The notes: a model not told the origin generated them from the letters alone. DNA of 64,000 bases from Emiliania huxleyi CCMP1516 (GCF_000372725.1 NW_005200784.1:178847-242846), one strand, 5' to 3'; positions 1 through 10,565 are shown, counted from the first letter of the stretch. Made by a program: numbers and translations.

Positions 1-199
1 TAGGGTTAGGGTTAGGGTTAGGGTTCGGGTCAGAGAGTTCAAGCCGTTGTGCAGCTCCTAAGAACGGGCCGCTTCGGGTCGAATGGAGGAACCAGCGGTC
101 CGTTGACGCGAGCTCTCGGTGAATGCTCCGAGTTCTTGGGGTTAGGGTTAGGGTTAGGGTTAGGGTGAGGGTGAGGGTTAGGGTTAGGGTTAGGGTTAG
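1..199 (+). repeat. Telomere-type (TTAGGG)n tracts
   Basis: Four TTAGGG-type units occupy 1-29. A second tract of about ten units, with TGAGGG variants, lies at roughly 137-199. About 107 bp of unrelated sequence separates them. TTAGGG is the telomere repeat of many eukaryotes. The G-rich strand runs 5' to 3' into the window, whereas a true left chromosome end would read CCCTAA on the + strand. The tract is therefore interstitial or the end is inverted in the assembly. Confidence 0.9.
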
Positions 200-248
200 G
201 GGTAGCTTGTTGTCGTCGTGCCGATAAGACAGAGACACGGGCAGCAGA

Positions 249-760
249 CGCGACCCAAATCGACGCACCAGAGCATGGTTGGGCGTGTGAGCCGCCATCT
301 TGGACTGTGAGGCGAGCATTTGCCACCGGGAGCTCGCCGCCGCCCCTACACCGCCGCCGCCGCCCTCCCGCGGCCAAATAATAGCCCAAGTCGAAGAGTG
401 CGCGCCGCCCTCGGTATCTGGGTGGCAGGCGGGACTAGAGAGGCACGCCAGAGCACGGCCGGGGGCGCGAGCCGCCATCTTGGACTGTGAGGCGAGCATT
501 TGCCACCGGGAGCTCGCCGCCGCCCCTACACCGCCGCCGCCGCCCTCCCGAGGCCAGATAATAGCCCAAGTCGAAGAGTGCGCCCCGGCCTCGACATCTC
601 GGCGGCAGAGGCGTCCCAAGCGACGCACCAGAGCACGGCTGGGCGTGCGAGCAGCCGTGTTTGACTGTGAGGCGAATATTTGTCATCGGGAGCGCGCCTC
701 CGACTCTGCACCGGGCCGCCGCCGCCCTCCCGAGGACAGGAGATAATAACGGCCGCCTCG
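249..760 (+). repeat. 180-bp subtelomeric satellite, about 2.8 copies
   Basis: A unit of exactly 180 bp recurs. The marker TTGGACTGTGAG starts near 299 and 479, and a diverged version (TTTGACTGTGAG) starts near 659. Units one and two are almost identical; the third has diverged. The long frames across this interval (for example the one opening at 300) are by-products of the repeat and encode nothing recognisable. Position next to telomere-type repeats suggests a subtelomeric satellite. Confidence 0.85.
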
Positions 761-1252
761 TCGTCGAGCTCGGCGGAGACGATGGTCGCCTCGCGTTTGA
801 ACCCCTCGAGCTGCTAGAGCGGCGTCGCACTCGTCGAGCGTAACAGCAGTCCGCCCTCGGATGACTTACTTGTTGAGCGCGCCGTCAGCCGCCCGTAAGG
901 CACGCGGCAGTCGGGGAGCGCGATCTCGGTCATCTGGTGCCGCGCGTCGCGTGGGCACGGTGCGAGGAACGACATGCTGTCGCAACGACGAGAGCTGTGC
1001 CTCGAAGACGCGCGCGAGGGGAGAGAGAAACGGTCAAACCTTTGCCGGCCAGGCACCAACGCACCCAAGCACTCAGCCAATCAGCCACCACCCATCCAGC
1101 CACCCACTCACCATTCGGGACCTACGAAGCGTTTACCCACCCACCCACTTTTTCAAGAACGGACGTGCAGAGGCACGTGGTGTGAGAAAAAACGAAACTG
1201 AGGCCCCCTCGCGTTATTTATCCCCGGTTGGCTGGCCTATTATCTCGCGGCG
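761..1252. other. Intergenic, no gene seen
   Basis: About 490 bp between the satellite and the zeaxanthin epoxidase start. It holds a low-complexity CCACCCA/CAGCCA-rich stretch near 1060-1150. It presumably contains the epoxidase promoter, but I see no TATA-like or other recognisable element. Confidence 0.5.
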
Positions 1253-3600
1253 ATGGCGGCGCTGCCTCTCCTCGCTGCTGGAGCCGCCGGCCTGGTGCTG
1301 TCTCCGCCGCTGATGCACCCGTCGCCGCCGCGCGGCGTGATCGCGGCGCGCGGCGGGCCGGCGCTGGCGCTCGCAGAGCCGGCGAGCTCGCAGAACCCGG
1401 GTCGGCCGCTCACTGTGGCGATCGCGGGCGGCGGCGTGGGTGGGCTGACGACGGCGCTGGCGATGCTCAAGGCGGGCTTCGATGTGACCGTCTACGAGAA
1501 GACGGGCCAGTTCGCCCGCTTCGGCGGCCCCATCCAGTTTGCCTCCAACGCGCTCTCGGCGCTCAAGGCGATTGACGAGCGGCTGTTTGAGCGGGTGATC
1601 GCCGACTTCACCTTCACGGGCACGCGGCGGTGTGGCATCAAGGACGGGCTGCGCGCCGATGGCAGCTTCCGGATGACGCCCGTCGCCGACCCGCGCTTCC
1701 TCTTCGACCCCTCCACGCCGGCCGACTGGTACCTCGAGTTTCCGCTCAAGGCGTGCGCCGACTTCTTCGACCTGCCGTACACGGGGGTGATCGACCGGCC
1801 GGACCTGCAGGACATCCTGCTGGACGAGTGCCGCGCCATCAAGCCGGACTTCATCGTCAACGGGGCCCCCGTCGCCAGCTACACCCAGACGGAGGCCGGA
1901 GTGGTGGCGACACTCTCCGACGGAAGGTGCCGCCGCCGCCAGCTCTCCCTCCCTCGCCTCCGCCTCCCTCCCTCCCTCCCCTCCGCCCCACCCCTGCCCT
2001 CCCTCCCTCCCCGCGGCAGCGTCGCCGAGGCGGACGTCCTCGTCGGCTCGGACGGGATCTGGTCCACCGTGCGCGCGCAGATGTACGGAGAGGGCGAGGT
2101 GCGGCAGACGGCGGCAGACGGGCTGACGAGGCAAGGGTGCCCCTACTCGGGGTACACGGTCTTCGCGGGCGAGTTCGTGCCGGAGCGCGGCACCGCCGAC
2201 TTTGCAGACTACTTCGAGTGCGGGTACAAGGTGCGCGCGCCGGGGCCGCGAGGAGGCGCTCGCACCAACGCCACACACCACCCCCGGTCACCGCTCGCCG
2301 GGGCACAGGTGTACATCGGTCCGCGAAAGTACTTTGTGACTTCGGACGTCGGGGACGGGCGCGCCGTGGGCCCTGCCTGCTTGGCGCGGTGGCGCGGCTG
2401 CGGCGAGGCGGTCTGCTGTCGCGTGGCTGTAGGCGCGTGCAGTGGTACTCGTTCCTGTGCAAGCCTCCGGGCACCAAGCGGGCGGGAGACTCGTGGGAGG
2501 GGGGCGCCTCGACGGGCGCGCAGGGCAGCAGGCGCGAGCCGGAGCCCTCTCGCCCGCCCCTCTCGCCCTCCCCCCTCGCCCGCCCCTCTCGCCCTCCCCC
2601 CTGGCCCTCAACCCCGCTGCCTTCCTCCCGAAGGGTGATCGCCGACCTCAAGCAGGAGCCCGCAGGCTGGCCCGACGAGGTGATCCGCGTCCTCGAGTCG
2701 ACCCCCCCGGAGGAGAGGGGGGGGCCGGCCCCCCCCGACGCGGGAGAAGGGTCCCCTAACCCCCCCCCCCCCCCCCCCTTCTGCACATAGGCGGTCGAGC
2801 AGCGAGACTTGTACGACCGGCCGCCAGAGCTCTTCCGCTCGTGGGCCGACGGCGGAGTGGCGCCCCCTCCCCCTCCCCCCTCCCCCCTCCCTCCTCCCCT
2901 CCCCCTCCCCCCTTCCCCCATTCCCCCTTCCCCTCTCGGAGGCCTAGTACCTCGCCCCCCACCCCCCTTGCCCCAGGTGCTCGTGGGCGACGCGGTGCAC
3001 CCGATGATGCCAAACCTCGGCCAGGGCGGCTGCCAGGCCATCCAGGACGCGCCAGCTCTCACTCACCATGCTACGGAGCTCACCGTGGGCTGTTGATCCC
3101 AGGCGATCGAGGACGCGCTCGAGCTGACGCGCGCTCTCTCCGAGGCGTGCGGCCCGGGCGGCGCCGCGCCGGCGGAGCCGCAGGCGGTGCGGGAGGCGCT
3201 GCAGACTTTCGTCGGCCGGCGCAAGCCGCGCGCCGCCGCCGTCTCGCTGCTCTCACGCCTCGCGTCGGACCTGATCATCAACTTTTTCGACACGCCCTGG
3301 TCGCCGCACGACGAGCGCGGCAAGGGCGTGCTGTCGTACCTCACGTTTGCGTGGAAGCCGTTGTTGCAGTACCTCATCTTCCCGCTCCAGTTCCTCTTCC
3401 TCTACTCGTACCACCCCTCTGGCGGGATGGGAGAGCTGCCCAAGCGGCTCGAGGCGGAGTGGCGCGAGCGGCACCGCAAAGGCGCCGAGGAGGCCTTCGC
3501 CAAGGCGGCAAAGGGGGAGTCGCGCGCCGCCGCGCCCTCCTTCTTCGCAAAGGCGGAGGCGGACGCTCCGTCGGACAACGCGCCGCAGCCGGCGGCGTGA
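1253..3600 (+). CDS. ZEP: Zeaxanthin epoxidase, multi-exon
   Basis: Plastid FAD monooxygenase that epoxidises zeaxanthin to antheraxanthin and violaxanthin, opposing de-epoxidation in photoprotection. The ATG at 1253 gives a hydrophobic, Ala/Pro-rich leader of about 50 residues, fitting a plastid presequence. The Rossmann motif follows (G59, G61, G64), then VYEK, FASNALSAL, the DG motif VLVGSDGIWSTVR, and the FAD ribityl motif GDAVHPMMPNLGQGGCQA, which is diagnostic for the family. A hydrophobic C-terminal stretch (KPLLQYLIFPLQFLFLY) precedes a Lys/Ala-rich end. Firm exons: 1253-1926, 2020-2230, 2309 to about 2365, an exon ending at 3036, and 3103-3600. Middle boundaries (about 2433-2780) are less certain. 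Introns are C-rich; the last (3037-3102) is GC-AG and starts with a near copy of the next exon. No FHA domain is visible, unlike plant ZEP. Confidence 0.93.
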
Positions 3601-3734
3601 CGCGGGGTTTGCTCATGAAGGGGCGAGATAGGGAAAAGAAAAAATAAGCGGAAGACAAAACACATCGGCTGGGTGGGGGGCTGCGAGCGAAAGAAACCGC
3701 GAACCTCTCGGGCAACGAATTCACAATTCACTCA

Positions 3735-4232
3735 ATGCTGAGAGGAGCGCTACCTGCCTCCTCTGCGCGTGAGCGTTCGGCAATGGACGGGTCGGTACAG
3801 ATGACGCTTCGCTCCGGCCGGGCTCTCGGCTCGGGAAAATCTCAGGGCCTCGCGGCGCTGGCGGCTCGGAGGAAGGCACGGTTGCCAGTACACCGCGAGG
3901 AGGTGGAGGTGGAGGAACCCCGGAGAGCCCCGCGCAAGCGTGGCGAGACGGGAGCGGACGACGTGCTCTCCCCACCTGAATCGCCGGCTTCGCGATCCGT
4001 GGGGCTCACGGGCGAGGCGGCTTGGAAGGGCACCGCGCTCAATGCCGCTGGGCGCCGCGCGCAGCGGGACAGACAGCCCGACGCCGCCGCCTACCCTCTG
4101 CCTGAGGCGGACGCGCCGCTGGAATCTCCGGGCGGAGGCAGCCCTTGCCAGCCACCGGTCGTGCCGGTGCCGCTGGCTTTGCCTTTGCAACGCTCCGGGG
4201 TGAGCGACTTGGCCGCAGCACTCGCCCTCTGA
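3735..4232 (+). CDS. Unrecognised 165-aa ORF
   Basis: An ATG-initiated open frame between ZEP and eIF3h. The product is basic and disordered, rich in Ala, Pro, Arg and Ser. It has an N-terminal stretch MTLRSGRALG and a mixed-charge run (EEVEVEEPRRAPRKR). I recognise no domain. LRSGR-type N-termini occur in some retroelement polyproteins, so this could be a remnant, but that is a guess. Chance open frames of this length are common in such GC-rich DNA. Confidence 0.25.
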   Translation: MLRGALPASSARERSAMDGSVQMTLRSGRALGSGKSQGLAALAARRKARLPVHREEVEVEEPRRAPRKRGETGADDVLSPPESPASRSVGLTGEAAWKGTALNAAGRRAQRDRQPDAAAYPLPEADAPLESPGGGSPCQPPVVPVPLALPLQRSGVSDLAAALAL

Positions 4233-4622
4233 CAAAACATTCCGCGCACCTCCGCCGAGGGCGGTCTTGCAGTGTGCATGCGGCGAGCTGTCCACCCATG
4301 CTTTAGCACATGTCGGTTCTGTTCGGTGATTACCGCGCGGTAGTACCGGCACCGGTGGGGGCCTGGGGGCTCATGTTCAGTAGAATTACGTGAAGGGTCC
4401 ATTTTCGTGTGGGGTGGGTGGGGCAGTTGTAGGAGTTACGCTTTTAAGAGTGGGAGATGCACAAAAACTTATATCCGCTGCTGTCGCGTGTCGCTGTCGG
4501 ACTCAGCCGGCGACCCGATTCGCGATATCGGACGACGCGAACACGCGTCGTTACGAGACCAAGAGCGCTCCGCCTGCGCAGCGCTCGGCTGCCCGTGCGG
4601 CGCAGCAGCTGCGCGGCACGTC
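4233..4622. other. Intergenic, no gene seen
   Basis: About 390 bp of lower GC than its surroundings, downstream of eIF3h (which ends at 4623 on the - strand). It should contain the eIF3h 3' UTR. No repeat or RNA gene was recognised. Confidence 0.4.
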
Positions 4623-6237
4623 TCACTGGGCGCCCGAGTTGAGGCTCTGGAGGAGGAAGAGCTTCGCGAAGGACTGGCCCGAGAAGGCGTTGATCTGCTG
4701 GCAGTAGGACTGCATCTGGTTTGCGATGAGCAGCGCCTCGAGACGCGAGGGCTGCGGGATGGGCTTGAAGAGCGGGTTGCTGCTCGTGTCCTGCAGTACG
4801 AGCGGAGAGCGGCGTGAGCACGGGAGGAGGGGCTGCACACACACGCGAGGGATCGGTGTGGCAGCTGCTCGGCACCTCGTCGGCAACCTCCTCTCCCTTG
4901 AGCAGCTTGGCCGCCTGCGAGTCAGAGGTCCGGCGCGGGGTGAGGCGGCGGGCCCTCCCAGCCCCCCCCTCCAGCCCCGCCCGCGCGCCTTCTCCGCCTT
5001 CTTCTTCTGCAGGTACGCGGCCTGAGCCGCCTTTTGCCGCTGCGTGTTTCTCTCGTAGTGCTGCAGCTTGGACGACTCCTTTGCGCACACGGGGGGCAGA
5101 AGGGTCGAGCCGATGTCCGGAGCAGGGCACGCCTCAGCAGCGGCGCTGCCGGCTCGGTCGCGACCACTGCTCGCCCCCCTCCCCCTCCCCCTCCCCCCTC
5201 CCTCTCCCTCCCCCCTCCCTCCCTCGTGCAGCTCGCCTGCTGCAGGTCGTCGGTGCACTCGATCAGAAGCTGCATCTGCTTCTCGAGGAAGGGGTTGGTG
5301 TGCAGCTCGAGCCGCGCAAAGTCGGCGCCGCCCGCCTAGTTCACACCGCCGCCCGCCGGTCCAGACCGCGCAAGCAAAGGGACCGCCCCGCGCGAGGCCC
5401 AGAGAGGGGGGGGGGGGGGGGGCGAGTGCAGCTCACCGGCAGGTTGCACTCTGGCTGGAGGTCGAGGAGCAGCGCCGAGGAGAGGTGCGAGTGGCGCACC
5501 TTCAGGGGCAGCTCCTCGAAGACCTGGCCGCCGCGGGCGACGGGGCGGACGCGTCGATGGGCGGAGGCGGAGGGGACCGGCGGGAAAAGAGAGGGGCAGC
5601 AATGGCCGCAGCGGCGGCGGGCTCTTGGCGCGCCTCGGAGCGAGGCAGGTTGGCGGCCGCGACCGCCTGCAGCGTGAATTTGCCCTCGCGGTAGAGCGCC
5701 ATGAAGTGGTCCGTCAGCCGGAAGGCGCGGAGCGGCATCCCGGTCGCGCGCGTGCGAGCCGGGTCGTAGACGAGCAGGACGGCCGTCTTGATGTGCTGCT
5801 GGTAGTTGAACTGCGTCTCGATGCACGACTCCTCGATGAAGGAGGAGAAGTAGGTGGACTGGTACCACCCCACCGTGTTGTTGTCCACGTTCACGTCGCG
5901 CAGGCACCGCATCATCTCCATCTGGTACTCGGCGCCGTCGCCGTCGCCAGCCGCATCGTCGGCGCCGCCGCCGCCGACATCCTCGCTCTTCCCGGGGAAG
6001 GGGAAGCAGTTGGTGACTTCGACGGTGCGGCCGATGTCCATCCCCAGCAGCTGGCCCGTCACGAAGGATGGCAGCGCGCTCTGGCAGTGGTTGAGCACCT
6101 TCAGCACAACCTGCGGGAGGGGCGGGCCGTCGGCGGGCGAGCGCGACTCCGGGAGCGGGGCCGCGGCCGGCAGCAAGCGTGGAGCGTACCAGCCCGTCGA
6201 GCTCGACAACCATGCTCGGCTCCGCAGTCGACGGCAT
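4623..6237 (-). CDS. EIF3H: Translation initiation factor eIF3 subunit H
   Basis: A non-catalytic MPN-domain subunit of the eIF3 complex, which loads mRNA on the 40S ribosome. Seven exons were placed, all with phase-0 junctions: 6237-6190, 6110-5634, 5523-5437, 5335-5237, 5078-4989, 4914-4876 and 4790-4623. They give 335 residues, against about 350 for animal eIF3h. Matching blocks run in order: DGLVVLKVLNHCQ, TNCFPFPGKSED, QMEMMRCLRDVNVD, VGWYQSTYFSSF, a coiled-coil stretch (HYERNTQRQKAAQ), and the C-terminal PSRLEALLIANQ and QSFAKLFLLQSL. Introns 2, 4 and 5 have GC donors (5633, 5236, 4988); introns 1, 3 and 6 have GT. A G15 homopolymer lies in intron 3. The start is the first ATG giving the family N-terminus. 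Confidence 0.95.
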
Positions 6238-7031
6238 GGCGGCCGAGGCGGAGAGGGAGCGGGCCCGGCGAGCAGCTCGGCTGCTCTTGCTCGTGCCAGC
6301 AAAAGAAGAAATCGCATCGCGCACCCGCTGTCGCCCGGGGTCATGCGAGGGGTGGGCACGACCAGTAGGGACCCCCTCCCCCGGGCCCCACTCTCAGTTG
6401 GGGCCTCCGCGGCCGAGTGGGAGATATTGGATGGGAAACGGGTCGATTCCGCCGGTGCCCCTGCCGGGCCCGCCCCACTTACGTCCGGGGCCCCAGTTAT
6501 ATCCGGCTGCTTCCTAGGGTCTTTACGATAGCAAACCAAAAGAAATCACACGGATGTCGCGACAAGCTCGCTACCCAACAGACAGACAAAATAACCTCCA
6601 ACTCCCTCAGTCTCTAGGACTCCCCTCTCAATGACCACCTCTATGCACATTCGAGGTGGCCTTATCTTATGGAGGGAAGTGCTAGAATCATCATCCAGGA
6701 GGGAGGGGCCCCCCCGCCCGACCCGCGGATACTCCCTCTCGCGCCGGTTCGGCACGCGGGAGATTGCCACGTGGACGGAGGGGTTATTTTGCGAGGTGGA
6801 GGCCGACCTCTCAAGCAAGCTCGAGAGGCTTCGGATACCGGGGCTATCCAGAGAGATCTATTACGCCCTTTCTCCTCAACGGCTATCCCTGCTTCCCTAC
6901 AGGGATTTCTTTTGCAGGTGCTGCGCCCTGCGTGGGGACGGAGAGCCTTTTTCTATATTTTCTGTCTTGGTGAAGGAGACGGTTCTGCGCCCGCCCTCAG
7001 TGTCGGTTCTGCGCCCGACTTAAAATGGGAT
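6238..7031. other. Spacer with a doubtful 130-aa ORF
   Basis: GC falls here relative to flanking genes. A + strand ATG frame at 6631-7023 encodes 130 residues (MTTSMHIRGGLILW..., Cys-rich near the end) with no family I recognise. It abuts the retroelement tail at 7032 and may be part of the same degraded element. The eIF3h promoter should lie just right of 6237. Confidence 0.3.
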
Positions 7032-7601
7032 TTACTGCGTTCCTCCCGCCCTTCCGGGGGAGTTGAAGTCTGACCATACCCCTTGGGCCTTGAGGAAGTC
7101 AATCACTCCGTCATGGATCTCGAGGTACCCAGTGGGCAAGTCGAGGACTCCGATGTCAGAGTATCGCTCAGCAAGTGATCTTGGTAAGTGGGTGATGTAG
7201 TCATTGGGCCTGTCTTTGTTTTGGGCTTCCACTCTTTTGAGATTGAACCTTTGGCGCTCCATTTGAGTGTGGAGAATGCGAGTCATGAAGGTATGAGCAA
7301 TGTCTTTGACGACGAGTTCCGTCACGAACTGAACTCGGTCAATCTCTTTACGGACCATGTGGCGGTAGACTACTCGCCAAAAGATGCGAGTCAGTGCCCT
7401 GGGGGCTTCGCGCAGGAGCTTCCCCCTCGGGCAGAGCCCAAAGAGCCATGTGGCGTATGTGTCGGTGGCGCTCACTCCAACAGCTTGGAGTAACGGCGCG
7501 AGGGCGTCCTGTACTTTTCGGACCCTCAGGCAAGTGATCCAGTCGTGCCGACTGTGCGGAAGCGATAAGGAAACCATGCTACACCTCCTCACTTGCCTGA
7601 G
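7032..7601 (-). mobile_element. Degraded non-LTR-type retroelement 3' part, internally inverted
   Basis: From about 7537 down to 7032 the - strand encodes a natural-looking peptide. It includes DALAPLLQAVGV, TYATWLFGLCPRGKLL and ILHTQMERQRFNLKRVEAQ. I recall this pattern from tails following reverse-transcriptase zinc-binding domains of algal LINE-like elements. The zinc motif itself, Cys-x2-Cys-x8-His-x3-Cys, lies next door but on the + strand (7546-7596). A perfect 13-bp inverted repeat (7525-7537 and 7589-7601, CTCAGGCAAGTGA) brackets it. Both halves share the peptide TCLR at the junction, so a short segment looks flipped. No reverse-transcriptase core is present, so it is a relic. The family call is from memory of related tails, not a search. 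Confidence 0.5.
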
Positions 7602-7699
7602 ATCTCGCTTACCCGGCGGCCGTACCCAACGCGGCCAAAGGATATCCACCTCGAGAACCTCGAGACGACAAACCTACACAGCGCCCGAGATCCCGACCG

Positions 7700-8308
7700 A
7701 TGCGCCTCGGCCGGCTCACGCCCGAGAGGACGCTCTTCCTCATCTGCGACGTCCAGGAGCGGTTCCGGCCGGCGATCCACAAGTTCCCGGCCGTCGTCTC
7801 GGGCAGCCTCAGGCTGCTCGCCACTGCGCGGGAGCTCTCGATCCCCGCAATCGTCACCGAGCAGTACCCCAAGGGTCTCGGCCGCACGGTCGCGGAGCTC
7901 GACACGGCCTGCCTCGCCGAAACTGGCGGCGGCGTCTTTGAGAAGACGACCTTCTCGATGCTCGCGGACGCCGCCGTCTCCGGCGCCATCACCGGAGCCG
8001 GCCGCACCAGCCTCGTGATCGCGGGGCTCGAGGCGCACGTGTGTGTCTTACAGTCGGTGCTCGATCTGGTCGGCGCCCTCCCCGACGTCGAAGTCCACTT
8101 GTGCGTTGACGCCGTGTCCTCGGGCTCGCCCACCGACCGGCTCACCGGCCTGCGGCGCGCAGAGAGGGCGGGCGCCTTCCTGACGACGACCGAGGCGGTG
8201 ATGATGGAGCTGATCCGGAGCAAGGAGCACCCCTCCTTCAAGGCCATCTCCGCCCTCATCAAGGCGTCCAAGCTGCCCGCCTCCGAGGCCCTCGAGCCCG
8301 TGGCGTGA
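7700..8308 (+). CDS. Isochorismatase-like cysteine hydrolase
   Basis: A single-exon gene for 202 residues, the usual size for ISOC1/ISOC2-type members of the isochorismatase superfamily. The expected Asp-Lys-Cys triad is visible: D17 in LICDVQERF, K82 in VFEKTTFSM, and C115 in AGLEAHVCVLQ. The TEQYPKGLG and LCVDAVSSGS blocks also match the ISOC subgroup. The substrate is unknown; relatives hydrolyse small amides or act in nicotinamide or isochorismate chemistry, and I cannot choose among these. No targeting peptide is evident, so cytosolic or mitochondrial location is open. The ATG at 7700 is about 100 bp from the retroelement relic, so the promoter may overlap that debris. Confidence 0.9.
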   Translation: MRLGRLTPERTLFLICDVQERFRPAIHKFPAVVSGSLRLLATARELSIPAIVTEQYPKGLGRTVAELDTACLAETGGGVFEKTTFSMLADAAVSGAITGAGRTSLVIAGLEAHVCVLQSVLDLVGALPDVEVHLCVDAVSSGSPTDRLTGLRRAERAGAFLTTTEAVMMELIRSKEHPSFKAISALIKASKLPASEALEPVA

Positions 8309-9030
8309 GGGCGAGGAACCGCTCGTCGGCCACGAAGAGGATGGGGACGAGGACGAGGCGCGGAGGGTGGCAGCCCTTCGCCGCCGCCTCGAGGCGAGGC
8401 CCGCACCACGCCGAGGCCGAGGCGCGTGCCCGTGTCTTGCCCGCGTGCGCCTCCCGCGCTGCGCCTTGCCGCTGCCGCACGCAAGACCCGCAGCAGCCAA
8501 GAGAGGGCCAGCGGCGCTGCAGCCCCCCGGAAGATGCGACCACGGCCGCGTTTACCGGCTCACTCGAGTTTGCCTCCACCGACGAAGGACGAGCTACCAC
8601 GATTGAGGCGTCTGGACCGTGGTGCGCCTCTGCGTCTGTGTCCTCTCGTCAGTGAAAAGCCAGAGGCCTGTGGGGATCGGCACACACACAACTATTATGC
8701 ACATATACATCCATGTCCATGTGGAGCCCGTACGGCTCTATGCACTTGTGAGTTGTGTGGTGTGCCCACACGATGTCAGCGTCAGACTCACTCGCGCTCT
8801 ACAGACTCAGCTCCACACACACCGCGCGCACTCGAGACCTCGAGAGATGCAGATGGGCCCAGGGGTAGGAGGCTCCACGCCACCTGACTCGCGTCGTGCC
8901 ACCTGACTCTCTCGCCTTGGAGAGGCCTCTTAGCCGAGGCACACGTGGCTATCGCCACGTGCGCCACCAGGGATTTCGGCCATTTTAGAGCCTTTTGCAC
9001 AAAAATGCAGGTGGCTTCAGCCACACTTGC
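8309..9030. other. Intergenic, no gene seen
   Basis: Frames here are short and compositional. Around 8680-8880 there is low-complexity CA/GA-rich sequence similar in character to 12570-12860 and 46560-46780. Around 8935-9025 degenerate relatives of the CACGTGCGCCACC repeat of 10177-10565 appear. Confidence 0.4.
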
Positions 9031-9035
9031 TCCAT

Positions 9036-10165
9036 GAGCAAAACAGTGCAAAAAGCACCTGGAGCAGATGGCTTACGCCGCTTGTGGACATCTTACCTTA
9101 TATTTTCCCGTGTCCGGTTTTCCGTTTCGGGCGACTCGAGGCGACGGCACCACTCACCGAGCTCTCCGGCGGGGAATCATGTCGGCGAAGGCGGGCTCTG
9201 GCATCTCGGTGATGCGCTCCGATCTCGACGCGTCGACCTCGACGGAGGTGGACGCGCACGAGGCGCAGTGGCGGGCCGGCGTCAACCGCCAAGCGCGTCC
9301 AGACGCCGCTTCGCAAAGGCGGGCGGCGTCATTGGCTGCTGCAGCCAAGCGGCAGCGGATGAGGACATGAACAACATACCTGCGCAAGCCGTCGTCGCCC
9401 GGGCGGCCGCAGGCGGTGCCATCTCAACCCACTCTCGGCACCGCTGCACGTGCGTGCTCCCTCTCCCACCCAACTCGGCTCCACTCTCGTCCACCCGCGC
9501 CCACCCCATCATCTGCTCTCAGGCTGATTGCGGCGTGTGTTGCGCAATGCCGAGCCACCAGACGCTGGCCAGAGCATGATTGTGATGCCTCTGTCTGGGC
9601 CGGGGGGGCGTTCGACAGCGCGCGAGGCTGCCTCCCTGCCCTTTGCGACGCTTGCGACCACTGCTTAGTTGCATGCAGTACAGAGTAGCAGTGGTGGGGA
9701 GGGCTTTGCGCCCCCCCCCCCCCCCGGGCAGAATGGTAAACTCGTGTCTACTCACCTCGTCGGCTCCATCGGCTGCCTCTCCTCGTGCGCCGGCTGCCTC
9801 TCCATCCAACCGCTTCTGCGTCCCCTTCTCTGCCCGGTGCTCGCGATGTCGCTCTGCCGAGAGGGTCATCGCCGGCGAAGGCGGAGCGGCGGGCCCTTCG
9901 TTACAGAGACAACAAAGACATTTCACCCCTCGGGCTGTTGTTGCAGACAGAAAAACAAACCTTTGGCGCGCGTGCGCGCAAGGTCTGCTAGTGGGCAAAA
10001 CAGTGCAAAAAGCACCTGGGGCAGATGGCTTACGCCGCCTGTGGACATGGGCAAAGCCGTGCAAAAAGCACCTGGAGCAGACGGCTTACGCCGCCTGTGG
10101 CCATGGGCAAAACAGTGCAAAAAGCACCTGGAGTAGATTCCAAACGCCGCCTGTGGCCATGTGAG
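9036..10165 (+). repeat. About 57-bp repeat family, four copies
   Basis: A unit containing CAGTGCAAAAAGCACCTGG and ending in GGCTTACGCCGCCTGTGG-type sequence occurs once near 9036-9095. It recurs three times in tandem near 9993-10047, 10048-10104 and 10105-10165. The tandem copies differ by single bases. No coding sense is evident; the frames through them are translated repeats. Confidence 0.8.
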
Positions 10166-10565
10166 CGCTCGGGTGGCGCCAGGTGGCTTCGGCCCCCTCC
10201 AAGCCACCTGCCCCGCCCCCCTCGCCACACCTGGAGGGCTGGAGCACGTGCGCCACCTGGGCCTGGGCAGGTGGCAACAGGTGGCTTCAGCCCCCTCCAA
10301 GCCACCTGCCCCCCCTCCCTCGCCACACGAGGAGGGCTGGAGCACGTGCGCCACCTGGGCCTGGGCAGGTGGCTCCAGGTGGCTTCGGCCCCTCCAAGCC
10401 ACCTGCCCCGCCCCCCTCGCCACACGTACGTGGAGGGCTGGAGCACGTGCGCCACCTGGGCCTGATGGGTGGGCAGGTGGCGCCAGGTGGCTTCGGCCCC
10501 TCCAAGCCACCTGCATGCCCCCCCTCGCCACACCTGGAGGGCCGGAGCACGTGCGCCACCTGGCG
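10166..10565 (+). repeat. About 100-bp tandem repeat, four copies
   Basis: The marker GGAGCACGTGCGCCACCTGG recurs four times at spacings near 100 bp (about 10241, 10339, 10440, 10543). Each unit also carries CAGGTGGC and its near complement GCCACCTG, so units can fold on themselves. The CACGTG palindrome appears in every unit. The array follows directly on the 57-bp repeats. Confidence 0.85.

Noticed and set aside
7384-7941. A + strand frame joining the zinc motif to the isochorismatase region
   Set aside because: Only the short zinc-motif part looks genuine. The rest overlaps the isochorismatase gene in a different frame and has no sense of its own.
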